Position numbers and translations under genes: made by a program. Shown here piece by piece: positions 27,201 through 34,800 of a stretch of DNA of 64,000 nt. This DNA is from Membranipora membranacea (taxonomy: Eukaryota; Bryozoa; Gymnolaemata; Cheilostomatida; Membraniporidae), in the NCBI GenBank assembly GCA_914767715.1, contig OU612072.1:12958001-13022000 (forward strand), read 5' to 3'. How positions within the stretch are numbered: the first letter of the stretch is position 1; the number at the start of each line of letters is the position of its first letter. The notes under the pieces are model-generated. The model saw only the letters and a list, made by a program, of their open reading frames with translations. It was not told where the DNA came from and searched no databases.

Positions 27201-30042
27201 TTTACAATATCTGAGAGACAAATCCATGCTGTCTGAAAATAGTGGGAACGCTGACAGCAATCATGATCCTATCGCCAAGAACGCAGAAGCAAAAGACAAA
27301 AGGAAGCAGCATAAAATAGTTATTGCTCAAACTAAAGTTGTTGCAGTTTCCGACCTAAAATCTGCAGCCGAGAACCCCAGCCCACCCGGACACAACCCCA
27401 TCGCAACCAAGCCCAACCCGGCCGCTAGGAACATTAAACCAACAAAGACAAACACAACTGGCAAGCCAGACAAGGTTACAAAATCTATGACAATAGATAA
27501 AAAATTGCAACCTGATCAAGAACATAATAATCAATATTCAGAAGATATAAGAACTGTTGATAACAACAAAAATGGAAACATGAATAATGAAGGGGTTGTA
27601 CCTAGGCTGAAAGCCGCAAGAAAACCTCCACGAAGACATATAAGCAAACCCAAGTCTGACAGGCTGAAGGCTTCTGATGATCAACACACCCATCATGGCA
27701 TCCATGAACTGTCGCTAAGCAAATCTCCAGAGGATGATGGAGATGATGACATAAGCCCCAAACCTGAGAGGGAGTATCATTCTGATACACTCATGCAAAA
27801 GAGTGTAAAGAATACCATCAGACCCAAGACAGAGTTGGTGGAACATAAAAATGCATCAAGCCCAAGAGTTAAGACCAGGAAAGGCGAACAATTCAATGTT
27901 GACCCTGTTAGCCACCTGGTAGGCAATACTTCTGATAGGGACATGTACGAGAAACCTACCAACCCATCCGATCGATCAGGAAATATCAAAAACATAAAGC
28001 TTACGCCGCAAACTCAGAGCTCTGTGAGAGGGCAAACTCTTGTGCAAGACAAGTCTGATGAGGGAGCAAATATTTTTCTTCCGGGAAACGAGCATACAAA
28101 GGTTGATGCTTTAGACATGTTGACATTCAGGCCAATAAGAATACCCTCACCCCCTCAGTGTCCGCGGAGCAGACCGCCCTCAGCAGATGTGACGTCCGGC
28201 ATTCATAAATCTGAGGGTCAAACTGCAACTACATCCATGATAGGCCAAAACAAAGAAAGAGACTTTCCAGTGAAAATTTTGAATAGCCCAAAACTTTCCG
28301 AAAGTGAGGGAAGACCAAAAACAGCTAAAGTGGCACCGCTTCCACCTATCAACGAGCAGTTTGGGGCTGTGCCAACCTCCTCGCACAAAACACCGTCATC
28401 ACCGAGGCGTAAACCCAAGAAGGAGCCACCTGCACTTAAGACATGGTGAATCTGTTTGGCTGAGTTGAGGCTTGATGACTATTGCACCGCCTTATGACTT
28501 TGTTACGAGTTTATCGAGGCACTATACGTAGTAGGGTCTTTTCATTTGAACTGACTGTGTTTAAGCCGCCAAACTTATTTTCAATGTTTTTCATGACTAC
28601 TGTTACGGCGATGAACTCCTAAAAAAGTCAAATTTTCAATCTTTTACGCATCCCAGCAGTATTGGTTATTATCGTTTGGTTTTCCTCTTTCCATGTAGCT
28701 CTAAAAAATCAGCCGCTAAGTCTTTAGATCAGGGACAGTTGTTCCTGAACGTAAGTATCTAAAAGAGAGTGAAACCCTGTAGCATGAGTGCATGAACTGT
28801 TTGGGGGTTAAGTATGATGGTACCCTACTATCTAGAACATCGAAACTTGGGCACACAAGCTAGAAACCCTGTAAATTCTAAAACCACTGACGTAACTGGT
28901 GAATTTGTTTGTGCTTCGGTCTTCATAAATCAAATTTTAACTGATGAAATGCTCTGCCGTAATGGTTTCTCAGCAGGTAACGTCTTGACCACGTCAAATC
29001 AGAAAGTTAACAAAATATAACCAAAATACTACTCATCAGTTTGCCAAACAGTACAGGGTGGCCAATTCAGCTAATGTTTCTCTCAACTCTATTCTTTTTC
29101 ACCACCAATACCTTAATCTGTTCATCTGATTCTGCACCCACACAAACCTACTTCTTCTTTCCACACACACACTGGTATGAGTTCTATGTTCCACTTCTCT
29201 TCCCTTCTCTAAAAGTGTGCTCCTGAATCAACTTTATGATAACCATTGGTAGCCCAGTAGACAGGCTGACAAAATTAACTGTTGTTTTGTTTACGTGATT
29301 TGATCATTGATGCCAAAACTGAGCACCACCTTTCGTGATGGTTAAACTACTGCTGCCACTCATGCAAATTTGTGCTCATTGAATTCTGCATAGCTCCACG
29401 ATAATTAATTGAGACTTAAATATCATAATTGTCACCTAATGGGCAAATAAATTGCACAAACTGATCTTCAAAATCAGGGCATGAAATCTACGCACCAGCT
29501 TATGACGTGTACAGTATGCATTAGTAAGACGGTAACTATGTCACCGTGCCGGTAAATAATTAATTTCATACCCTAAGTTTGACGATCAGTTTGTGCAAAT
29601 GATTTGCTCATTGGGTGACAATGCTGAGATTGCAGCCTCATTTTATTAGTTTTGAGCTATACAGAATTCTATAAGCACACATTTGGCTGTGTGGCAGCAG
29701 TGGTTTAAGGCCCAAATTGTGATGTTAAAGATTAGGACCTATTGGCTTCATCTTCTCATGCTGAAACTTGTCAAATCAAAGTCAAAGAAAACTATGTAAA
29801 CTGTATAATTGTAACCATGTTTTTCTTTTTCTTCTTCCGTTCTTTTGTTGGTATTTTGTTGGATTATATATTATAATATATATTTTATTAAAATTTATAT
29901 TTATTTATTTTGCAGGTACCCTGCCTCAGCAGCAGCGATGAGGAAGAGCCATAGCCACGATAACCTAGCCTCAGACTTCTACTCTAACGTCAGATATGAT
30001 ACAGCTACTGGTAGGGCTAAGCTAGTCGTCCCCTCCTCCTAG
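300..30042 (+). CDS. TTLL5: TTLL5-type tubulin polyglutamylase, 3' part (catalytic domain upstream of window)
   Basis: TTLL5 adds glutamate chains to tubulin tails on cilia and other microtubules. Exons read: 300-493, 1130-1210 (start uncertain; 1116 also possible), 1400-1454, 2658-2778, 3175-3559, 4009-4126, 4511-4627, 15925-16061, 16959-17158, 18691-18909, 20058-20144, 22190-22375, 22708-22786, 23199-23419, 23988-24177, 29916-30042. Phases agree at all other junctions. Recognisable TTLL5 blocks are [34 protein letters not shown]...[14 protein letters not shown]...VPSRR...[49 protein letters not shown], and a late ATGV-like block followed by EASKAKHQA. The TTL ligase core is not in the window, so the 5' end is missing. 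Most of the C-terminal region is low-complexity, rich in Ser, Pro and Gln. A short exon between 493 and 1130 may have been missed. Intron 4628-15924 hosts three lysozyme genes. Identification rests on remembered family sequence, not a search. Confidence 0.85.
540..695 (-). repeat. Dispersed repeat, probable retroelement 3' tail (copy 1)
   Basis: Homologous to 43239-43395 over about 150 bases (shared tagaactcaagccttccat, aaaacgcccc, and gaccaaaggtt). This copy has no coding part beside it, as expected for a 5'-truncated retrotransposed copy. It lies in a TTLL5 intron. Confidence 0.6.
5729..6970 (-). CDS. i-type lysozyme / destabilase family protein, divergent copy (162 aa)
   Basis: i-type lysozymes cleave bacterial peptidoglycan, and some members also cleave isopeptide bonds. 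They are usually secreted. Exons on the minus strand are 6970-6878 (signal peptide [16 protein letters not shown], then SCLDCIAD), 6435-6324 and 6012-5729; phases 0 and 1 carry across. Family landmarks are CLDCI, IENGP with the expected catalytic Glu, CEDDEG with the expected Asp, then [20 protein letters not shown] and closing cysteines. Compared with the two other copies this one has lost the usual S-L-S-C-G (here TAKCG), the Q-I/L-K step (RIS) and the aromatic in YW/YF-x-DC (here FYNAC), so activity may be altered. The stop codon overlaps an AATAAA (minus strand, 5733-5728). It lies antisense within a TTLL5 intron. Confidence 0.85.
6711..6744. repeat. Short palindrome in lysozyme intron
   Basis: tcacagagtaaggat and its exact reverse complement atccttactctgtga around a 4-base centre, in intron 1 of the divergent lysozyme gene. 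Confidence 0.8.
7908..10380 (-). CDS. i-type lysozyme / destabilase family protein (164 aa)
   Basis: Minus-strand exons are 10380-10291 (start [15 protein letters not shown], a signal peptide, then CIDCIGL), 9583-9460 and 8188-7908, with phases 0 and 1 matching. The second exon carries [14 protein letters not shown] followed by LSCGKYQIK and a TDC, which holds the catalytic Glu and Asp positions known for the family. The third exon has [34 protein letters not shown] and the C-terminal cysteines. Its length is close to the sister genes. Intron 1 is short. Intron 2 (8189-9459) is larger than in its sisters. A tRNA-derived SINE lies in intron 1 just before exon 1 in plus-strand coordinates (10085-10262). 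ATG at 10380 was chosen because a hydrophobic signal follows directly; the second ATG at 10374 is an alternative. Confidence 0.87.
10085..10262 (-). mobile_element. tRNA-derived SINE
   Basis: On the minus strand the head reads gggaggtggctcagttgg then ttagagtgcctgcc, followed by gggtttgagtcttgc, which are A-box and B-box like tRNA promoter segments about 45 bases apart. An unrelated body follows toward 10085. The exact ends are not fixed because no clear target duplication was seen. It sits in intron 1 of the middle lysozyme gene, about 30 bases from exon 1. Confidence 0.65.
11893..12955 (-). CDS. i-type lysozyme / destabilase family protein (163 aa)
   Basis: Minus-strand exons are 12955-12851 (signal peptide [18 protein letters not shown], then CIDCIGK), 12545-12440 and 12173-11893, with phases 0 and 1 matching. 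This is the most canonical copy: [14 protein letters not shown] then [10 protein letters not shown] and AYWTDC keep the family Glu, Asp, Gly-Ser-Leu-Ser-Cys-Gly and Tyr-Trp positions, and the last exon has [15 protein letters not shown]. It ends in a Thr/Pro-rich tail ([17 protein letters not shown]). It is probably a secreted, active muramidase for digestion or defence. An in-frame ATG at 12940 is an alternative start. It is the upstream member of the three-gene minus-strand array. Confidence 0.9.
16082..16182. repeat. Foldback repeat, arms about 30 bases
   Basis: Left ttaagcgctcaaactgtgtc and right gacacagttggaacgcttaa are reverse complements with a few mismatches. A degraded relative appears near 17850-17970 (gcgcttaaactctgattggc, and the opposite arm ending gagcacttgaac). 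Confidence 0.6.
16318..16395 (+). repeat. Dispersed repeat, copy 1 (see 23540)
   Basis: Shares gacaaatttgttccaaaatc and agaatgtacatagttccctc with only a few changes with 23540-23620. Both copies lie in TTLL5 introns. Confidence 0.6.
17181..17289. mobile_element. Degenerate foldback MITE related to 18539-18664
   Basis: Left arm aagtttgattcagtttgact and a right arm whose reverse complement begins aaatctgatccaacttcctg; both continue into ctccac-rich segments. It begins 22 bases after the TTLL5 donor at 17159. Confidence 0.6.
18539..18664. mobile_element. Foldback MITE, 126 bp, with 9-bp target duplication, next to a TTLL5 exon
   Basis: Nearly perfect 55-base arms start tagatcaagtttgctccatt and end with its reverse complement. 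The flanking direct repeats are ccttaccac at 18530-18538 and 18665-18673. It ends only 26 bases before the acceptor at 18690 of a TTLL5 exon. Confidence 0.85.
20625..20954. repeat. Inverted-repeat element with GTCAC-rich interior
   Basis: Arms agatctttgtcacc (20625-20638) and ggtgacaaagatct (20941-20954), extended by a few imperfect bases. The left interior has repeated tgtcac/tgtggc words. Confidence 0.5.
23540..23690 (+). repeat. Dispersed repeat, copy 2 (see 16318)
   Basis: About 75 bases match 16318-16395. The rest carries an inverted ctcactgagtgagg-like core, so the element may again be a foldback MITE. Confidence 0.55.
24207..24381. mobile_element. Inverted-repeat element, 175 bp
   Basis: Ends catttacactgcagatattc and its reverse complement, with inner arms around gatctgaattttg and caaaactcagatttt. 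It starts 30 bases after a TTLL5 donor. No clear target duplication. Confidence 0.65.
25151..25400 (+). CDS. Alternative terminal exon of the TTLL5-type gene (Pro/Ser/Thr-rich tail)
   Basis: The acceptor ends at 25150 (ttctgtag). The exon enters in phase 2, so it joins the CG left over at 24177 to give Arg, then reads [13 protein letters not shown] and a tail with repeated SPVNP and TSxPxV-like segments up to a stop at 25398-25400. It has the same entry phase as the downstream candidates at 26814, 28699 and 29916. It may be an alternative last exon. The composition is Pro/Ser/Thr/Tyr-rich with no domain that I recognise. Expression is not shown by the sequence. Confidence 0.45.
26578..26657. 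repeat. Hairpin, arms about 30 bases
   Basis: gataaagtattagattttgc and the reverse-complementary gcgaaatctaaatactttatc close a short loop. It lies in a TTLL5 intron 160 bases before the large alternative exon. Confidence 0.65.
26814..28449 (+). CDS. Large alternative terminal exon of the TTLL5-type gene (544-codon disordered tail)
   Basis: An uninterrupted frame of 544 codons runs from an acceptor at 26812-26813 (gatggtag) to a stop at 28447-28449. Entry phase 2 matches exon 23988-24177, giving Arg-Ser-Ser-Thr-Pro-Ser-Pro-Arg at the join. Near its start is a compact cysteine cluster (C-x4-C-x2-C-x3-C in [13 protein letters not shown]) and later CAEYHSYC. The rest is Lys/Pro/Ser/Asn-rich, basic and without hydrophobic segments, and ends in a [13 protein letters not shown]-type run. 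A frame this long cannot easily be chance at this base composition. It could also be a separate gene whose first exon I have not found, but the acceptor, the phase and the SRPPSAD-like motif that recalls TTLL5 tails favour an alternative C-terminus. Confidence 0.65.
28699..28750 (+). CDS. Possible cassette exon of the TTLL5-type gene
   Basis: A 52-nt candidate exon lies between a good acceptor (ccatgtag) and a strong donor (gtaagt). It enters in phase 2 like the neighbouring alternative exons and encodes [17 protein letters not shown]. It leaves in phase 0, so joining it to 29916 would use a second frame of the last exon ([12 protein letters not shown], then stop) and give a short acidic end. 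Evidence is splice sites and phase only. Confidence 0.35.
29341..29708. mobile_element. Imperfect foldback element with arms of about 150 bases
   Basis: The left arm (29341-29500) and right arm (29560-29708) are reverse complements with scattered changes; shared blocks include actgctgcca, gaattctgcatagct, attgtcacc and ttgcacaaactgatc. It lies in the last TTLL5 intron, about 200 bases before the final exon. Confidence 0.7.
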
Positions 30043-30200
30043 TACCAAGTGAACCAAGGAACTTAGGCTTATTCAATGTCACGATAACCTAGCCTAGCCT
30101 CTGACTTCTACTCTAATGTCTGATATGATACGGCTACTGGAAGGGCTAAGCTTGTCATCCCTTCCTAGTACCAAGTAAACCAAAGATCTTAGGCTCATTC
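29956..30200 (+). repeat. Tandem duplication of the end of the TTLL5 last exon
   Basis: 29956-30074 and 30080-30200 match over about 120 bases, from cacgataacctagcct to the shared end ggcttattc/ggctcattc. The first copy codes for the C-terminus and stop; the second lies in the 3' UTR and carries several changes, including stop codons in the old frame. Confidence 0.9.
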
Positions 30201-30207
30201 TTGTTCA

Positions 30208-31594
30208 ATCTCTACTAAATGCAGGCTTGCTTCTCATTGCAACGACAATTATTTTATGGTTGCTTTTATTGCATGCCCAATCTTAGTATTATACAAAACT
30301 CCGTCCCAAAGTAACACATCATTACAGGTACAACCTCTCCTGCAATATAATGCATTTAAAATATTTCACCTGATAATAATGAAGATGTAAGTTTGTGTTT
30401 CCTTGTCTTGTGAAATTTTATGCAGTAATTATGAGATTTTTTAGTATAAATGAAGAATGTTTTTATTAGCAAACCACTTGCTAGTTCTATTAATCACCAA
30501 CTGAATCTCGGATTCTCGGTTGACTAACTTTCTGTTAACAATAACTTGTTCACTTGATTGCGCGGTTGGTGACGCCATAGCATAAACAACCGAGTTGCAT
30601 AAACATTTTGCAATTCACATCGACAATCAAATCTGTGTCGGACTATTTTTTTAAATCTAGATATGATTGATTAGGCAATTTTCTGTACCTATCAAAGTGT
30701 AAATAAAATGAATGATCTGTGCTCAGCTGTAGCTTTGGTAAATGTGGGCTAGCCGATGCTAGATCATACATGCGATTAGGAGATAAAAACTCTGATTCCC
30801 CGTTCAGGGCCAACTTGTTTTATAGTCTCCGACTAACCACACAGGAGATGCCTAGCCATGTCACACAGCTACATTTCCGGTGTAACCAAACCAAAAAAAT
30901 AGCCGCGTGACAAGTTTAGGAGATTCCCCCTAAACATCTAAAACATGATGGTTATGGTGTACATGGCTCACCAAGTCTGCTTGCCAGCAGCAATGTACCG
31001 TCTGCTCAGGTCACCTGATTGATCATGTGATCATCATGTGGTCTTCTTCCGACCTTTGAGTGTGCCACATTTTATATTCTAATATCAGATTGCTTTACTG
31101 TATATACACAGCACACCCACTAAGCTTCCTCTTTGATAAGCATAGCCTTTGTTCTTTTAGTAAGAATGTAACACATCGGTTGGCAGGTCACATGTCATGT
31201 TAATGATATTTAATTGCATGCTATAAACTGAAGCTATCAGTCGGCTTATAGATAAATAATGTGAATACCAATGAACTGAACGTACACACAGCTAATATAA
31301 CTGCTAGTTATCTATCCAGCGCTTATAGCGATCTATTACATCGAATTTTATTTGCCAAGCACAACTTGCATAGCTTTAGCAGTGTGAAGTCGTGCGTCAA
31401 CATAATCTTTCCTAGTCTTCGGTGAGTTGTGCATACTGACTAATTACTGCACTATACAATATCTTAGGAGAGTTTGCCAATAATTTAGTTAGTGGCAGTA
31501 ACAACTTTTTTCCTAGGTTGTATCAGAAGCAAGAAGTCGAGTACATTTTCAGGGTTCGTTATCTAGATTCATGCGTTTCAGCTGGGACACCGAT
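30208..31594. other. Intergenic: TTLL5 3' UTR and galectin upstream region
   Basis: No coding segment with splice sites or motifs was found here. It holds the probable TTLL5 3' UTR and unremarkable AT-rich sequence. Short open frames look random. Confidence 0.6.
30702..30707 (+). terminator. Possible poly(A) signal of the TTLL5-type gene
   Basis: AATAAA about 660 bases after the stop in the last exon, past the duplicated exon segment. No nearer signal is seen. Confidence 0.35.
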
Positions 31595-31649
31595 GGGACT
31601 GCTGCATTTCCTATAACTTTGGCCCAAAGTCAGGAAATGCAGCAGTCCT
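31595..31649. repeat. Hairpin upstream of the galectin start
   Basis: gggactgctgcatttcct and aggaaatgcagcagtcc, with a 19-base loop, about 220 bases before the galectin ATG. It may be a small MITE or part of the 5' region. Confidence 0.6.
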
Positions 31650-31871
31650 ATGGAGATACCTACACTTACATTAGCAATAGTAATAGCAGGTCTTGATTAT
31701 GTAACTGTTTGCGTAAGACTTCCTTTTTGCTGAGCATGATTTTGTAACCCTGGTGACCAGCCAAATCTTCCTAATAACAGTCCGGCTAGTCACCGGGCTG
31801 CCACATCGCACAGACGTAATATCTTACATCCGTTTTCAGATAACTTTGGAGCTAAAGATAATTCAGTCATC

Positions 31872-34800
31872 ATGTCTTACGTTGTCGAAAGTGTGGTAAG
31901 TACAACTTACTGTAGTTTGTCATAGCTCGTTTATCTACCCTATATTGGCCAGTCAGTGAGTTATAGTAAAACAGCTTGCTCAGAAAAGCTAAGAGTATCA
32001 GTTAGCTTGCATCCTGGACTTGGACACATCTTGACAGGGGTTTAATGACTTGGAAGTGTGATGTGGCAAAATGATTGTCATTTGCTTTCATTGAAGTATC
32101 TGAATGTGGAGATTGCCGTTTTGTGTGCGTCCCTATCACTTGACTTGCCTGGCATGTGATGTGGTTATTAACATCAAGGCATTACCAAAGTCCTGAAAAA
32201 CTTCTGTTTGATACTAATTCTGCAATTTTTAAATACTTGTATATCAGATGTGTGCAACCTAGAGGTATGCTGAATAAGTAGGGAAGCTAATTGTTTATCC
32301 CATTCTCGGACATTGAATCCTCGTACCTGCATAACAGGCTACAAACTGTCTAAGCCTTCCATCATTAGAAACAACACTACCCAATTAACTTACTTCAATA
32401 TATACCATGTATAGCTGCTATGAAAGGGTCAACATTTTATGCATGGTTATTGCGTGAGGCAGGTTTGCCGACGACTCTAGATGCTAACCGCAATATCTAT
32501 GCGATTGTTACTGTATTGCGCTGCATTGAACGCAGTTGCTGCCTGTTAGAGTTGCCCCTCCTGCAATGCGGTTAAACATTAATTGTCTCATGTTATTTCT
32601 CTTTCATTTTTGCAGACAGTACGTATGACAATGTAACACAGCCCTCTATTGCTATAATAGCCAAATAATAGTTGTGCTTTTCCCCACATAACATTGTAAC
32701 ACCATAACATGAAAAGGTCACATTTTCAGGTCACATTTTCGCATGACATTGATGGGTTTCTGCATGGGTGACTGGATTGCATCAGAATAATTATCTAAAT
32801 CCCGGTGTCTGATAAATTATAGGTGCTTGCATGAAGCAATTGGGTTTATGGATGGATTTGCCAGACAGATTTACAACACCTATTTTGATTGATTATATAA
32901 ACTTTCACTGGTGAGAGCCACAGTGGTGTATTTGTGACATTGTCGCTTTGTCACATTGTCACGAAGTGTCATTGTCACAGACACTGCTTCTTTCATTGAT
33001 ACTTACATGATAAACAAAACCTGTGCCGTAAATCTGCCTGTTAAAAGAGTTCGTGTTAGATTTCATGCTCAGAAAGCTGCAAGTGTTTGTTGCATTTAGG
33101 ATAGTGCAATGCCACAAACTCACAATCGCAGCCGTCTAGGCACCTTTGACCAAGTCCATGTAGACGCTCCCTAACTCTGCAAATCCTAATCACCCTGTGT
33201 ATGCCCTTATGATAGTGGGTAATTGGGCAATTCAGATGAGGTGAACCATGATATCATATATGTTGGCAACTATTAAAATTGGATATTGAGAAAGTTTCCA
33301 GGAAATTTGATCCTGTCCCTTTAAAGTCAGCAAAAGTACAGTTGTATCCATGTTGCCGATACCTACGGAGGCTGCAAGGGAGAGCTGTGCTTTGCAAAGT
33401 ATTGCTCTGGTGTCAAATCTGGTGCGAAGCCATTGACTGCTAGCAGAGCAAGATGTTGCTCATTTGGCACATCTTTGATGTGAATATATGCAACAACCTT
33501 TCCTAATTAGCCTTTGCTATGAAAATTGCTTTGATAATTTTTGTTCAACATTGAGCAAAACGCATCAGAATCTGCGTCAATATTGAAAGCATGAAGCTGA
33601 ATTCTGTAAACTATCATTCTACATTAACTCCACTGAGTTGGAACTAAATATCAGAGACGTATTCGGAAGTAAACGCGGAAACTAGAAAACATAGAAACTA
33701 ACGCTGAATCTGAATATGAAAATGATTTCCTTTCCTGGCTTCTTTCTTTAAATCTCAGCATGTAACATCGGGTAATGGTGTAGGGTCTAGGCATGGTGAT
33801 CGGGTCCCTAACCCTCATTACTTGTTACCATGTTTATTTACATTTTCCAAGTGCATTAAAATTTGGTGAGTGGGATGAATTCGGTGATTCTACTTACCAT
33901 GAGTACAAAAACACTTGATAGCGATAACGATTGTGCGCAGCCTACATTGATCAAGATTGCAAGACCTCTACAAAGAATATGCACAGATATTTTGGTCTCA
34001 GGTATTAATAAGTTTGAATTGATCTGATTTAAGTTGTCCTTGTCATGTCGATTCTTTTCCGCTAAAAACCAGTTACTGTTTTCGATTTGTAGGATATCCC
34101 ATTCTGCCAGTCCATCCCTAACAACCTGAATGTAGGAGATGAGGTAGTAGTTAGAGGAAAAGTAAAAAAACATGCTGAGAGGTATGTAGTCTTAATTATT
34201 TGTAGTTTGAGTCCCGCAGACTTTTGCCCCGGTTTGTTTGCGTCTGGGGAGCATTACAATTGTTTGGCTTACCAAAATACTCAAGTCTCGCTACCAAAAG
34301 TTTTGATCGGAGACTAACTGGTTCATAGACTGCCAGTGCAGAGGGTGGCATGCCATAGCAGGATATTGCTTTCCAGTATTGGTAGCTTATTTTTGTCAGA
34401 AAGACCTGTCAAAACTCAGAGGGTTGGTGATAAAAGGCTGTCAAGGAAGTTTCAGTTTTGTGTCTAATTGAGTCATTATACAGAAATATATTTGTCAAGA
34501 ATGTGTTTTGAAATTTCCACAGAAGTTGAATCACTTATTAAAGTATGGGTTAATTTTTCCTGGTATGACAGAAATTATAAATATTGCACATATATAATAT
34601 TATCAATGATTCTTCCTATCACATTGACATGCATACTCTGAGTGGGTGTGTGGGCTTGGTGTGTAGTGGGCTAGTATGTTATCAGTGAGGGTGTACGTTT
34701 GTTTTACCCGGTTTAATCATGGATGAGCTAATGTTGAAGGACATGTCGGACCAAGTGCCCAAACCCACAATCCGTGAAGGGGTGACTATGAGTAACAGGT

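Noticed and set aside
26800-28418. Minus-strand frames opposite the 544-codon exon
   Set aside because: Antisense shadows of a long coding frame, without splice logic or motifs.
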